Part shown: piece after piece, positions 8,527-17,057 of the stretch
Numbering within the stretch: position 1 is the stretch's first letter
How the letters are laid out: the number at the start of each line of letters is the position of its first letter
From: Umezawaea sp036375055
Lineage (GTDB): Bacteria; Actinomycetota; Actinomycetes; Mycobacteriales; Pseudonocardiaceae
Direction: 5' to 3'
Assembly: GCF_036375055.1 (NCBI RefSeq)
Contig: NZ_DASUSQ010000084.1
Location: 85,927 to 149,926 of the forward strand
Length of the DNA: 64,000 bases
Made by a program: the position numbers and the translations under genes
The notes under the pieces: model-generated
The model's input: only the letters and a program-made list of their open reading frames with translations
Databases searched by the model: none
Told to the model about the DNA's origin: nothing

Positions 8527-10173
8527 CTACCCCGCCAGGGAGGAGGCGCGGAGGTGGGTGAGCGGGAGGTCGCGGCGGGACGGTTCGGGGAACTCGACGT
8601 TCACCGAGACCTCGTCCCCGCCGATCTCGCGGGTGATCCACTGGCCGGTCTCGACCATCACCTTGAGCGTCTTGACGTGCAGGCCGTTGATCCTGTCGAG
8701 GTACCACTGGTCGTTCGGCAGGTGGCCCATGCGCGGAGCGAGGCGGTCCTTGACGTCGCGGACGCGGGTGAACAGCTCGTGGACCAGGGCCTGGCGGTCG
8801 AACGGGCCCTCCAGACCCGCTCGGACGCGGTCCTCGATGCCGCGCGGCACCCCGTTCTCGTCCGGCATGACCATCGTGGTCCACGCGCGGGACTTCTCGC
8901 GGTACTGGAGCTGCTGCATGGTGCCCTCGTGCGACGAGAAGTCGGACGAGCGGAAGTCGCGGCCCTGCCAGCGCCGCCGGAGGGTGGCGGCGAGCGACTG
9001 GGCGCTCTTGACGCCGGTGTTCAGGCCGCGGCCCGGCCAGAAGTGCAGCGAGTTCGCGGCGTCGCCGAGCAGGAAGCCCCAGGTGTTCGGGGCGAGCTGG
9101 GCGGTGAAGCGGGACTGCTGCCGCATCCCCAGCGTGAACGACGTCAGGCTGAGGAAGTCCGAGGGTGAGGCGCCGAAGAAGCGGATGCCGTCCTGGATGC
9201 GGGGCCACAGGAAGGACAGGGGGTCGATCGAGGGCTTGAACGTGGCCCGGTGGCGGTCGCAGACGAACCGGTCGCCCAGCGGGCGCATGGTGCACGAGTA
9301 GCGCTCGATGCACTCGACCGGGCCGTTCTCGCCGATCGCGACGATCTCGGAGGCCTCCTCGGCGGTGAGGCGCATGTTGATGAAGCCGCCGCCGAGGGAG
9401 TTGAAGAGGAAGCGGTTCTGGCTGACCGTCAGCGGGACCGTGTACTCGTCGGGCAGGTGGGAGCTGACCCGGATGCCGAGGACGGTCTCCTCCAGCGGGG
9501 TGCCGTTGATCGAGTAGAAGTCGCGGTCGGGCGTGCCGAAGTGGTCCTCGAGGCTCTCGCGGGTCCTGGACCTGGCGCCGTCGCAGATCGCCACGACGTG
9601 CGTGCCGTCCCACTTCTCGGGGACCTCGTAGGCCTCGGCGCGCAGCTCGACGCCGTACACGTCCTGCGCCACGTCCAGCAGGCAGTCCTCGATCCAGCGG
9701 ATCTTGAGGTTGCGGGGACGGCCGCGCTCGGCCGGGGAGTCCGGGCCCAGCGGCCACATCTCGCCGAAGCGGCCCTCGGTGAACAGGCGCCTCTTCACCT
9801 TCTCCGGGAGGTTGGACCACACGTTGCTCTGGAGCGTCACGACCTGCTCGCGGCGGGTGTTGCCCTCCGCGCGCTCGCGCCACAGGACGCGGCCGTTGCG
9901 GGTGCGCCAGCGGGGGTCGTGGACGCGGATCACGACCTGGTCGCCCATCATCGCGCGCAGCGTGCACGCGAACGTGAGACCGACCGGGCCGCCGCCGACG
10001 ACGTCCACGCGCAGCGGGCGGTCGGAGGACCGCCGGGGCAGCGGCATGACGGCGGCGAGGGCCCGCTCCGGCGTGGAGCCCACGACGGGCACACCGCCCG
10101 CGGTCGTGCTCCGCGACGGCAGGCGGAGCAGCGTCGTCCTGGCGGCGAAGAGGTTCGCGTCGTTCCCGGTCAT
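8527..10173 (-). CDS. FAD-dependent monooxygenase-like protein
   Basis: This 548-residue protein has a Rossmann dinucleotide motif at about residues 55-66 (VDVVGGGPVGLTFACTL) rather than at the very N-terminus. The FAD ribose-binding GD motif is present as LGDAANSLHFWPGRGLNTG, placing it in the aromatic-hydroxylase/MICAL-like flavoprotein group. The C-terminal 130 residues (GTMQQLQYREKSRAW through EFPEPSRRDLPL) do not resemble a part I can name. The substrate is unknown and no biosynthetic cluster surrounds it. The ATG follows GGAGGTCGGCCGCTC. It may be transcribed with the downstream acetyltransferase. Confidence 0.7.
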   Translation of the reverse strand: MTGNDANLFAARTTLLRLPSRSTTAGGVPVVGSTPERALAAVMPLPRRSSDRPLRVDVVGGGPVGLTFACTLRAMMGDQVVIRVHDPRWRTRNGRVLWRERAEGNTRREQVVTLQSNVWSNLPEKVKRRLFTEGRFGEMWPLGPDSPAERGRPRNLKIRWIEDCLLDVAQDVYGVELRAEAYEVPEKWDGTHVVAICDGARSRTRESLEDHFGTPDRDFYSINGTPLEETVLGIRVSSHLPDEYTVPLTVSQNRFLFNSLGGGFINMRLTAEEASEIVAIGENGPVECIERYSCTMRPLGDRFVCDRHRATFKPSIDPLSFLWPRIQDGIRFFGASPSDFLSLTSFTLGMRQQSRFTAQLAPNTWGFLLGDAANSLHFWPGRGLNTGVKSAQSLAATLRRRWQGRDFRSSDFSSHEGTMQQLQYREKSRAWTTMVMPDENGVPRGIEDRVRAGLEGPFDRQALVHELFTRVRDVKDRLAPRMGHLPNDQWYLDRINGLHVKTLKVMVETGQWITREIGGDEVSVNVEFPEPSRRDLPLTHLRASSLAG

Positions 10174-10238
10174 GAGCGGCCGACCTCCGGTGCGTGGTTC
10201 CGGTGTGCAGCAGGGGCACGGACGCGCGGCCGTTCCGG

Positions 10239-10302
10239 TTCAACGGCGGGGGAACTACCTCCCGAGCCCCTTCAACGGCGGGGGAACTACCTGCCGAGCC
10301 CC
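10239..10302. repeat. two tandem 32-bp copies spanning the end of the CapA-like gene
   Basis: Positions 10239-10270 and 10271-10302 are direct copies with one mismatch (CTCCC versus CTGCC). Each starts TTCAACGGCGGGGGAACTAC. The right-hand copy includes the stop codon and last codons of the CapA-like gene, and the left-hand copy is its duplicate just outside. This looks like a local slippage duplication of the gene's 3' end. Confidence 0.85.
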
Positions 10303-11390
10303 GCGGCGGCGGCACCGAGGCGGCCGACGACCTCGTCGGTGCGCGCCAGGGCCTCCGCGCGGCGGGGTGACGGCGGGGCCGACGACAGGTCGACGACCCG
10401 GATCGGCGGTCCCAGCTCGACCAGGGTGGGGCGGTACCTCGCCTCGTCGACCCGCCAGCCCTGCGGCCCCTCGACGAACCGGAAGCGGGCGATCAGGCCC
10501 TCCTCCGTGGTGCCGCGGGGCTCCTCGTGCTTCGCGACCTCGTTGCCCATGCCGTACACGACCCACTTCTCGCCGATCCGCTCGATCGGCTGCACGGTGT
10601 GCACGTGCGTGCCGATGATCAGGTCGACCGCCGGGTCGGCCAGGATCGTCGTGGCCGCCGCGCGCTGCTCCGGCGTCGGGTCGGCCTCGTACTCGGCTCC
10701 CCAGTGCAGGCTGGCGACCACGACCTCGGCGCCCGCGGCCTTCGCGGCGCGGGCGGCGTCGACGACCCGCCGCGGGTCGAGCGTGTTCGCGATCCACGGC
10801 TCGGGGAGCGGGATCCCGTTGTAGCCGTAGGTGAAGGACACCTGGGCGACCTTCACGCCGTTCGCGTCCAGGATCAGCGGGGTCGCGGCCTCCTCGGGGC
10901 TGCGCGCCGACCCGGTGTGCTTGAGGCCGACCGAGTCCAGGACGTCCAGCGTGGTCCGCACGCCCGGCACGTCGCGGTCCAGCGTGTGGTTGGACGCGGT
11001 CGAGCAGCTGTCGTACCCGAGGTCCACCAGCGCCGCCGCGATCTCCGGGGGTGCGCTGAACGCCGGGTAGCCGAACGTCGGGGCTCCCGGCGCGGACAGC
11101 GGCGTTTCGAGGTGGCAGATCGACAGGTCGGCGGCCACGGCCTCGCGCATCCCCTCCAGCAGCGGCCGGAAGTCGGGGGTGCCGCCGCCGTCGGCCCTGG
11201 CCTGGTCGGTGAGCGCGGGGTGGATGAGGATGTCGCCGCCCGCGGCCAGCGTGAACGACCGCGGCGGCGGGGTGGGGGCAGGCCGTGCGGCGGAGGACCC
11301 GGTGGTCGGGGCGGGCGCCCGCACGGCCACCGGGTCGCCCCCGGTGGCCGTGCAGGCGGTGACCGCGGCCAGGACGGCGAGGGCGGCCAC
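10287..11390 (-). CDS. CapA-family metallophosphatase-like lipoprotein
   Basis: The CapA/PgsA fold is shown by LAAGGDILIHP, SICHLETPLS, YDSCSTASNHTLD, VVASLHWGAEY and IIGTHVHTVQP, the metal-binding motifs of the calcineurin-like CapA family. Family members act in poly-gamma-glutamate or capsule synthesis at the cell surface, but that role is not proven for actinobacterial ones. From GTG 11390 the protein has 367 residues with lipobox AVTAC, yet no positive n-region. Reading from an in-frame CTG at 11423 adds RNRPGRAPAA and gives a normal lipoprotein signal peptide. That CTG overlaps the coxG stop (CTGA), so a CTG start coupled to coxG is likely. It is the last gene of the cox transcription unit. 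Confidence 0.75.
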   Translation of the reverse strand: MAALAVLAAVTACTATGGDPVAVRAPAPTTGSSAARPAPTPPPRSFTLAAGGDILIHPALTDQARADGGGTPDFRPLLEGMREAVAADLSICHLETPLSAPGAPTFGYPAFSAPPEIAAALVDLGYDSCSTASNHTLDRDVPGVRTTLDVLDSVGLKHTGSARSPEEAATPLILDANGVKVAQVSFTYGYNGIPLPEPWIANTLDPRRVVDAARAAKAAGAEVVVASLHWGAEYEADPTPEQRAAATTILADPAVDLIIGTHVHTVQPIERIGEKWVVYGMGNEVAKHEEPRGTTEEGLIARFRFVEGPQGWRVDEARYRPTLVELGPPIRVVDLSSAPPSPRRAEALARTDEVVGRLGAAAAGLGR

Positions 11391-11419
11391 CGCCGCCGGT
11401 GCCCTCCCCGGCCGGTTCC

Positions 11420-12079
11420 TCAGCGGTGCCGCCGGAGCCGGGAGATCACCAGGACGAGCACGGCGAGCCCGAGCGCCAGCGGGAGGACCCGCTTGACCAC
11501 GGGTACGCCCGCGGTGCCGATCAGGTCGATCGCCTCTGCTTCCTCGGCCTGGTCAGGAACGGCTCTGAGGTGCTGCTGGGTCACGGCGGGTCCCTCGGGG
11601 GCGTCGGTGGTGGGGGTGTCGTCCCCGCCAGCCTCCTCCGATCCGAGCCTACTCGCCAGGCAAGTCGCGAACTGGTCGATGATCTTGCCGCCGACCTCGG
11701 CGATCAGGCCCCTGCCGAACTGCGCGGGCCTGCCGGTGATGCTGAGGTCCGTCACGACGTGCGCCCGCGTGCCGCCATCGGCCTCGACCAGCGTCGCCGT
11801 GACCGCGGCCGCCGCCGTGCCGTTGCCCCGGACGTCCTTGCCGGACGCCTTGATCACGGCCGTGCGGGTCTCCTCGTCGGTCTCCAGGAATTCGCCCGAT
11901 CCCTTGTACATCAGGGTGATCGGGCCCAGTTTCACCTTCACGGTGCCGGTGAACCCCGGCCCGTCGACCTCGGTCAGGGTGGCGCCGGGCATGCACGGCG
12001 CCACCCTCTCCGGGTCGAGGAGCGCGGCCCACACGGTCTCGACCGGGGCCGGGACCGCGAACTCGTGCTCCAGCCTCAT
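11420..12079 (-). CDS. coxG: CoxG-like SRPBCC protein with C-terminal membrane anchor
   Basis: This 219-residue protein starts MRLEHEFAVPAPVETVWAAL and contains CMPGATL, the opening of the CoxG branch of the START/SRPBCC fold. The C-terminus (residues about 196-214, VLPLALGLAVLVLVISRL) is a membrane helix followed by RRHR. CoxG anchors carbon monoxide dehydrogenase to the membrane in Afipia/Oligotropha, and the helix here fits that role. The ATG overlaps the coxM stop (ATGA), so translation is coupled. The linker between the domains (about 145-190) is acidic and low complexity. Confidence 0.85.
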   Translation of the reverse strand: MRLEHEFAVPAPVETVWAALLDPERVAPCMPGATLTEVDGPGFTGTVKVKLGPITLMYKGSGEFLETDEETRTAVIKASGKDVRGNGTAAAAVTATLVEADGGTRAHVVTDLSITGRPAQFGRGLIAEVGGKIIDQFATCLASRLGSEEAGGDDTPTTDAPEGPAVTQQHLRAVPDQAEEAEAIDLIGTAGVPVVKRVLPLALGLAVLVLVISRLRRHR

Positions 12080-12930
12080 GCGCCCACCGCGGTGGTGAGG
12101 GCCCGTCCGGTCAGCACCCGCGCGAGGTGCGAGCGGAACTCGGCGTCGGCGTTGCCGTCGGTCGTCGGGTTCGTGCCCTCCGCCGCGCGGGCGGCCGCCG
12201 CGGTGATCGACCCGGCGGTGGCGGGCTGCCCGACCAGGGCCTCCTCCACGCCGTGGGCGCGCACCGGGGTCGGCCCCATGTTGGTGAGCGCCACCCTGGC
12301 CTCGGCGATGGTCCCGTCGACCACCCGGACCGCCGCGGCCACGGCCACGATCGACCACGCCTGCGCGACCCGGTTGAACTTCTCGTAGTGCGCGCTCCAG
12401 CCGGTCAGCTTCGGCACGCGGATGTCGACGAGGACGTCGTTCGGCTCCAGCACGGTGGTGAAGTAGTCGACGAAGAACTCCGACGCCGGCACCTCCCGAC
12501 GGCCGCCCGGCCCGACGATGACCATCGTCGCGTCCATCGCCAGCGCGGGGGCGGGCAGGTCGCCCGCCGGGTCCGCGTGCGCCAGCGCGCCGCCGAACGT
12601 GCCGCGGTGCCGCACCTGCGGGTCCGCGACCTCGTCGGTCGCCAGCGCGAGCAGCCGGGCGTGGTCGTGCACCAGGTGGTCGCGCTGGACCTCGTAGTGC
12701 GTGGTCATCGCCCCGATGAGCAGCGAGTCGCCGTCGTCGCGGACGCCGGTCAGCTCGCTCAGGTTGGACAGGTCCACGACCACGTTCGGCGCGGCCAACC
12801 TCATGCGCAGCACCGGGATCAGGCTCTGGCCGCCCGCCAGGACCTTGGCGTCCTCACCGGCCTCGGTGAGCGCCCTGACGGCCTCCTCCACGCTGGTCGG
12901 CGCCACGTACTCGAACTCCGCGGGGATCAC
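12076..12930 (-). CDS. coxM: CO/xanthine dehydrogenase-type FAD subunit (medium)
   Basis: This 284-residue protein starts VIPAEFEYVAPTSVEEAVRAL and shows the two FAD-binding motifs of the CoxM family: AGGQSLIPVL at about residue 33 and TFGGALAHADPAGDLP at about 110. It transfers electrons from the [2Fe-2S] subunit to FAD and on to an acceptor. The GTG at 12930 follows GGGAGGTGCGGA and overlaps the coxL stop (GTGA). Upstream in-frame starts reach into coxL and are rejected. Confidence 0.9.
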   Translation of the reverse strand: MIPAEFEYVAPTSVEEAVRALTEAGEDAKVLAGGQSLIPVLRMRLAAPNVVVDLSNLSELTGVRDDGDSLLIGAMTTHYEVQRDHLVHDHARLLALATDEVADPQVRHRGTFGGALAHADPAGDLPAPALAMDATMVIVGPGGRREVPASEFFVDYFTTVLEPNDVLVDIRVPKLTGWSAHYEKFNRVAQAWSIVAVAAAVRVVDGTIAEARVALTNMGPTPVRAHGVEEALVGQPATAGSITAAAARAAEGTNPTTDGNADAEFRSHLARVLTGRALTTAVGA

Positions 12931-15362
12931 TCCGCACCTCCCTGCGCGTCGATGGAGCCGAGGCCGCCCGCGGCGACCGGTGTCGTCGGCACTCCCCGTT
13001 CCCTGCCCCGGTGCACCGCTTTCCACACGCGCATCGGCGTGCACGGCATCTCGATGTCCTCGACGCCCAGGTGGCGCACGGCGTCGATCACCGCGTTCAC
13101 CACGGCCGGGGTCGACGCGATCGTGCCCGCCTCACCGACCCCCTTGACCCCCAACGGGTTCGAGTCAGCGGGCGTCACGGTCCGGTCGGTGGTGAAGTGC
13201 GGCAGGTCGGCCGCCGTCGGCACCAGGTAGTCGGCCAGCGTCGCCGTCGTGAGGGTGCCCGACTCGTCGTGCACGGCCTCCTCGAACAGCGCCTGCGCGA
13301 TGCCCTGCGCCAGCCCGCCGTGCACCTGGCCCTCGACGATCAGCGGGTTCACCACCTCGCCGATGTCGTCGACGCAGACGTACGAGCGGATCTTCACGGC
13401 ACCGGTCTCGGTGTCGACCTCCGTCGCGCACAGGTGGGTGCCGTGCGGGAACGAGAAGTTCGTCGGGTCGAAGGTGGACTCGGCGTCCATCCCCGGCTCC
13501 ATGCCGTCCGGCAGGTTGTGCGCCACGTGCGCCGCGAGCACGACGTCGGTCAGCGCGGTGCTGGTTCCCGTGCCCCGCACCGAGAACCGCCCGGACGAGA
13601 AGTCCACATCGGACTCCGAGCACTCCATCAGGTGCGCGGCCAGCGTGCGGGCCTTGGCGAGCACCTTGTCCGCCGCCAGCACGATCGCCGTGCCGCCGAC
13701 GGCCAGCGACCGCGAGCCGTAGCTGTCCATGCCCTTGTGCGAGGACTGCGTGTCGCCGTGCAGCACCTCGACGTCCTCGAACGGCACGCCGAGCCGGTCG
13801 GCGACGATCTGGCTCCACGCCGTCTCGTGGCCCTGCCCGTGCGGCGAGGTGCCGGTGATCAGCTCGACCTTGCCGGTGGGCAGCATCCGGATCGCAGCGT
13901 GCTCCCAGCCGCCCGCGCCGTAGCGCAGCGAGCCGAGCACCCGCGACGGCGCGAGGCCGCACATCTCGGTGAACGTCGAGATGCCGATGCCGAGCTGCAC
14001 CGGGTCACCGCTCTCGCGGCGGGCGGCCTGCTCGCGCCGCAGCTCGTCGTACCCGAACAGCTCCATCGCCCGGTCGGTCGCGGCCTCGTAGTTGCCCGAG
14101 TCGTAGGTGAGCCCGCAGACCGTGGTGAACGGGAACTCCTCGTGCTCGATCCAGTTCTTCCGACGCAGCTCCATCGGTTCCATGCCCAGTTCGACGGCAA
14201 GCTCGTCCATCATCCGCTCGATCGCGAACGTGGCCTCTGGCCTCCCGGCGCCGCGGTAGGCGTCCGTCGGGACCTTGTTGGTGAACACGTTGACGCAGGT
14301 GAACCGGTACGCCGGGAACTTGTAGATGGCGTTGAACATGAACGCGCCCAGGATCGGCACGCCCGGCGTGACCAGCCGCAGGTACGCGCCCATGTCGGCG
14401 AGCAGGTCGACCTTGAGGCCGGTGACCGTGCCGTCGCGGCGCGCGGTGATCGTCAGCTCCTGCACCTGGTCGCGGCCGTGGTGGGCGGACAGCATCGACT
14501 CGGTGCGCGACTCGGTCCACTTGACCGGCTTGCCGAGGCGGCGGGCGACGAGCAGGGTCAGCACCTCCTCGGGCGTGACCTGGAGCTTGCCGCCGAACCC
14601 GCCGCCGACGTCCGGGGCGATGACCCGCACCTTGTGCTCGGGGATGCCGAGCACGGCGGAGAGCATCCACCGCAGGATGTGCGGGACCTGGGTCGCCGAC
14701 CACATGGTGATGGACCCGCCGCCGGGGTCGACCACGACCGACCGGGGTTCCATGAACGCGGGGATGAGCCGCTGCTGGCGGAACGTCCTGGTGACCACCA
14801 CCTCCGCGTCGGCGATGGCCCGGTCGACGTCGGAGCCCGTCCCCGCCTCGGCGGAGTCGAACACCCACGTCGCGCTCTTGTTGGTGCCGAGGTCCGGGTG
14901 CACGAGGTCCGCGCCGTCGGCGAGGGCGGCCTTCATGTCCAGCACCACCGGCAGCTCGTCGTACTCGACGTCGATCGCGGCCAGCGCGTCGTGCGCCTCG
15001 TGGTCGCTGCGGGCGATGACGACGGCGACGCCCTCACCGGCGAAGTTGACCTCGCCCACGGCCAGCGACGGGGCAGGCGGGGCCAGCATGTCCTCGGTGA
15101 TGGGCCACGCGCACGGCAGGCTGCCCTGCTCCTCGGCCACGTCGTCGCCGGTCAGCACCAGCAGCACACCGGGCATCGCCGCGGCGGCGCTGACGTCGAT
15201 GCTGGTGATCTTCGCGTGGGCCATGGGGCTGCGGAGCACGGCCATGTGCAGCATCCCGGCCATCTGGATGTTGTCGGTCCAGCGGGTGTCGCCGGTGATC
15301 AGCCGCGCGTCCTCCTTGCGCAGCCTGGCCCTCCCGATCTCCGGTTCGGCGGTCGCGGTCAT
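12927..15362 (-). CDS. coxL: form II CoxL-type molybdopterin hydroxylase large subunit
   Basis: The 811-residue molybdenum subunit starts RLRKEDARLITG and contains VGGGFGGK, FMEPRSVVVDP, and the C-terminal GVGEAG with the conserved active-site Glu. The loop that would carry the CO dehydrogenase signature AYXCSFR reads AYRGAGR at residues 368-374. That is the form II signature, for which CO oxidation is not established; the substrate may be a purine, aldehyde or other heterocycle. The ATG at 15362 overlaps the coxS stop (ATGA) and follows GGAGGCGGGGA. It needs a CoxS-CoxM partner pair, a molybdenum cofactor and XdhC/MoxR/VWA maturation factors, all encoded beside it. Confidence 0.92.
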   Translation of the reverse strand: MTATAEPEIGRARLRKEDARLITGDTRWTDNIQMAGMLHMAVLRSPMAHAKITSIDVSAAAAMPGVLLVLTGDDVAEEQGSLPCAWPITEDMLAPPAPSLAVGEVNFAGEGVAVVIARSDHEAHDALAAIDVEYDELPVVLDMKAALADGADLVHPDLGTNKSATWVFDSAEAGTGSDVDRAIADAEVVVTRTFRQQRLIPAFMEPRSVVVDPGGGSITMWSATQVPHILRWMLSAVLGIPEHKVRVIAPDVGGGFGGKLQVTPEEVLTLLVARRLGKPVKWTESRTESMLSAHHGRDQVQELTITARRDGTVTGLKVDLLADMGAYLRLVTPGVPILGAFMFNAIYKFPAYRFTCVNVFTNKVPTDAYRGAGRPEATFAIERMMDELAVELGMEPMELRRKNWIEHEEFPFTTVCGLTYDSGNYEAATDRAMELFGYDELRREQAARRESGDPVQLGIGISTFTEMCGLAPSRVLGSLRYGAGGWEHAAIRMLPTGKVELITGTSPHGQGHETAWSQIVADRLGVPFEDVEVLHGDTQSSHKGMDSYGSRSLAVGGTAIVLAADKVLAKARTLAAHLMECSESDVDFSSGRFSVRGTGTSTALTDVVLAAHVAHNLPDGMEPGMDAESTFDPTNFSFPHGTHLCATEVDTETGAVKIRSYVCVDDIGEVVNPLIVEGQVHGGLAQGIAQALFEEAVHDESGTLTTATLADYLVPTAADLPHFTTDRTVTPADSNPLGVKGVGEAGTIASTPAVVNAVIDAVRHLGVEDIEMPCTPMRVWKAVHRGRERGVPTTPVAAGGLGSIDAQGGAE

Positions 15363-15892
15363 TCCCCGCCTCCGGCGTGCGACGGCGACCGGGTCTCCTC
15401 GGTGACCTGCTCGGCCTCCGGGCCCGCGCCCGGACGCATGTGGTGGGCCGCGTCCCGCACGGCCTTCACGATGTTCTGGTAGCCGGTGCACCGGCAGAGG
15501 TTGCCCTCCAGCCCCTTGCGGACCGCCTCCTCGTCCGGGTCGGGGTGGTCCGCGAGCAGGTCGAGCGACTGCATGATCATGCCGGGCGTGCAGAACCCGC
15601 ACTGGAGCGCGTGGTTCTCGTGGAACGCCCGCTGCACGGGGTGCAGCCGCCCGTCCCGCGCCAGGCCCTCGATGGTGGTGACCTCGCGGCCGTTCGCCTG
15701 CACCGCGAGCACGGAGCACGACTTCACGCTGTGGCCGTCGAGGTGGACGGTGCAGGCGCCGCAGTTGCTCGTGTCGCAGCCGACGACGGTTCCGGTTTTG
15801 CCCAGTCGTTCTCGGAGGTGGTGGACCAGCAGCGTTCGCGGCTCCACCTCGTCGGTGTAGCTCACGCCGTCGACGTTGACGGTGATGCGCAT
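15359..15892 (-). CDS. coxS: [2Fe-2S] subunit of the molybdenum hydroxylase
   Basis: This 177-residue protein carries both iron-sulfur clusters of the family: the plant-ferredoxin type set (GCDTSNCGACTV, then SC) and the C-terminal set CGFCTPGM with CRCTGY. The last 25 residues (after AAHHMRPG) are an extra low-complexity tail. It passes electrons from the Mo site to the FAD subunit. GGAGGG sits 7 bases upstream of the ATG. It is the first structural gene of the S-L-M-G string, 52 bases downstream of the xdhC stop on the same strand. Confidence 0.93.
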   Translation of the reverse strand: MRITVNVDGVSYTDEVEPRTLLVHHLRERLGKTGTVVGCDTSNCGACTVHLDGHSVKSCSVLAVQANGREVTTIEGLARDGRLHPVQRAFHENHALQCGFCTPGMIMQSLDLLADHPDPDEEAVRKGLEGNLCRCTGYQNIVKAVRDAAHHMRPGAGPEAEQVTEETRSPSHAGGGE

Positions 15893-15944
15893 GAAACCCT
15901 CCAGGTCAGTGGTGGGTGACCGTTGTCACATCACCCTAACGCCG

Positions 15945-17057
15945 CTACCTGTGGATCGCGCCGTCGAGAATCGTCAACCTCTCCCCCCGGCCGCCCCACC
16001 GCAGCGCGATGATCTCGGCCGCGATCGACACCGCGGTCTCCTCCGGCGTGCGCGCGCCCAGGTCGAGCCCGATCGGCGACGCCATCCCGGCCAGCTCGCC
16101 CTCGGTCATGCCCGCCTCCCGCAGCCGCCGCACCCGGTCGTCGTGGGTGCGCCGCGACCCCATCGCTCCGACGTAGGCGAGCTTCAGCCTCAGCGCGACC
16201 TCCAGCAGCGGCACGTCGAACTTCGGGTCGTGCGTCAGCACCGCGACCACGGTCCGCTCGTCCACCCGCCCGGCCTCGGCCTGCGCCACGAGGTACCGGT
16301 GGGGCCAGTCCACGACGACCTCGTCGGCCTCCGGGAACCGGCTCGCGGTCGCGAACACCGGCCGCGCGTCGCACACCGTGACCCGGTAGCCGAGGAACGA
16401 GCCGAGCCTGGCCATCGCGGAGGCGAAGTCGATCGCGCCGAACACCAGCATCCGCGGCGGCGGCTCGAACGAGTTCACGAACACCGTCATGCCCTCGCCG
16501 CGCCGCTGGCCGTCCGGCCCGTAGTGCAGCGACCCGCTGCGGCCGGTCGCCAGCATCCCCCGCGCGTCGTCCACGACCGCGTCCGTCGCGCGCGACGACC
16601 CGAGCGTGCCGGACACGCGGTCCGGCCAGATCACCACGCGACGGCCCAGCCGGTCGGCGTCGGGGTGCTCGATGACCGTCGCGATGGCCACCGGCACCTC
16701 GGCGCGCACGGCCTCGTGGATCTCCGCCAGCTCCGGGAACGTCTCGGCGCTGATCGGCTCCACGTACACGTCGATGATCCCGCCGCAGGTCAGACCCACC
16801 GCGAACGCGTCGTCGTCGCTCACGCCGTAGCGCTGGAGCACCGGCAGGTCCTCGGCGACGACCTGCTGGGCGAGGTCGTACACCGCCCCTTCGACGCAGC
16901 CGCCGGACACGCTGCCGGTGACCTCGCCGTCCGGGCCGACCAGCATCGCCGCACCCGGCGACCGCGGCGCGGAGCTGAAGGTGGCGACGACCGTGCCGAC
17001 CCCCACGGTCTCCCCGTCGGCCACGCGGCGGGCCAGTTCGTCGAGCACATCACGCAC
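15945..17057 (-). CDS. XdhC/CoxI-family maturation protein
   Basis: This 370-residue protein starts VRDVLDELARR. The XdhC N-domain shows ATVVATFSSAPRSPGAAMLV and SVSGGCVEGAVYD with the conserved Cys. The C-terminal Rossmann-like domain shows MLVFGAIDFASAM, VLTHDPKFDVPLL, YVGAMGSRRTH and SPIGLDLGARTPEE. Family members bind molybdenum cofactor and assist its sulfuration and insertion into xanthine/CO dehydrogenases. The usual GAGPHA/V-type glycine motif is degenerate here (FGAIDFA). GTG at 17057 follows AAGGAGATCAACC and overlaps the VWA gene stop by 8 bases. Confidence 0.88.
   Translation of the reverse strand: MRDVLDELARRVADGETVGVGTVVATFSSAPRSPGAAMLVGPDGEVTGSVSGGCVEGAVYDLAQQVVAEDLPVLQRYGVSDDDAFAVGLTCGGIIDVYVEPISAETFPELAEIHEAVRAEVPVAIATVIEHPDADRLGRRVVIWPDRVSGTLGSSRATDAVVDDARGMLATGRSGSLHYGPDGQRRGEGMTVFVNSFEPPPRMLVFGAIDFASAMARLGSFLGYRVTVCDARPVFATASRFPEADEVVVDWPHRYLVAQAEAGRVDERTVVAVLTHDPKFDVPLLEVALRLKLAYVGAMGSRRTHDDRVRRLREAGMTEGELAGMASPIGLDLGARTPEETAVSIAAEIIALRWGGRGERLTILDGAIHR

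Noticed and set aside
12927..15362. Calling the enzyme aerobic CO dehydrogenase
   Set aside because: The diagnostic AYXCSFR loop is absent; AYRGAGR marks form II, for which CO activity is not established.
13011..15482. An 823-codon open frame on the plus strand opposite coxL
   Set aside because: Its product is Arg/Gly/Val-rich with no motifs, lies fully antisense to a well-supported gene, and is an expected product of extreme GC content.
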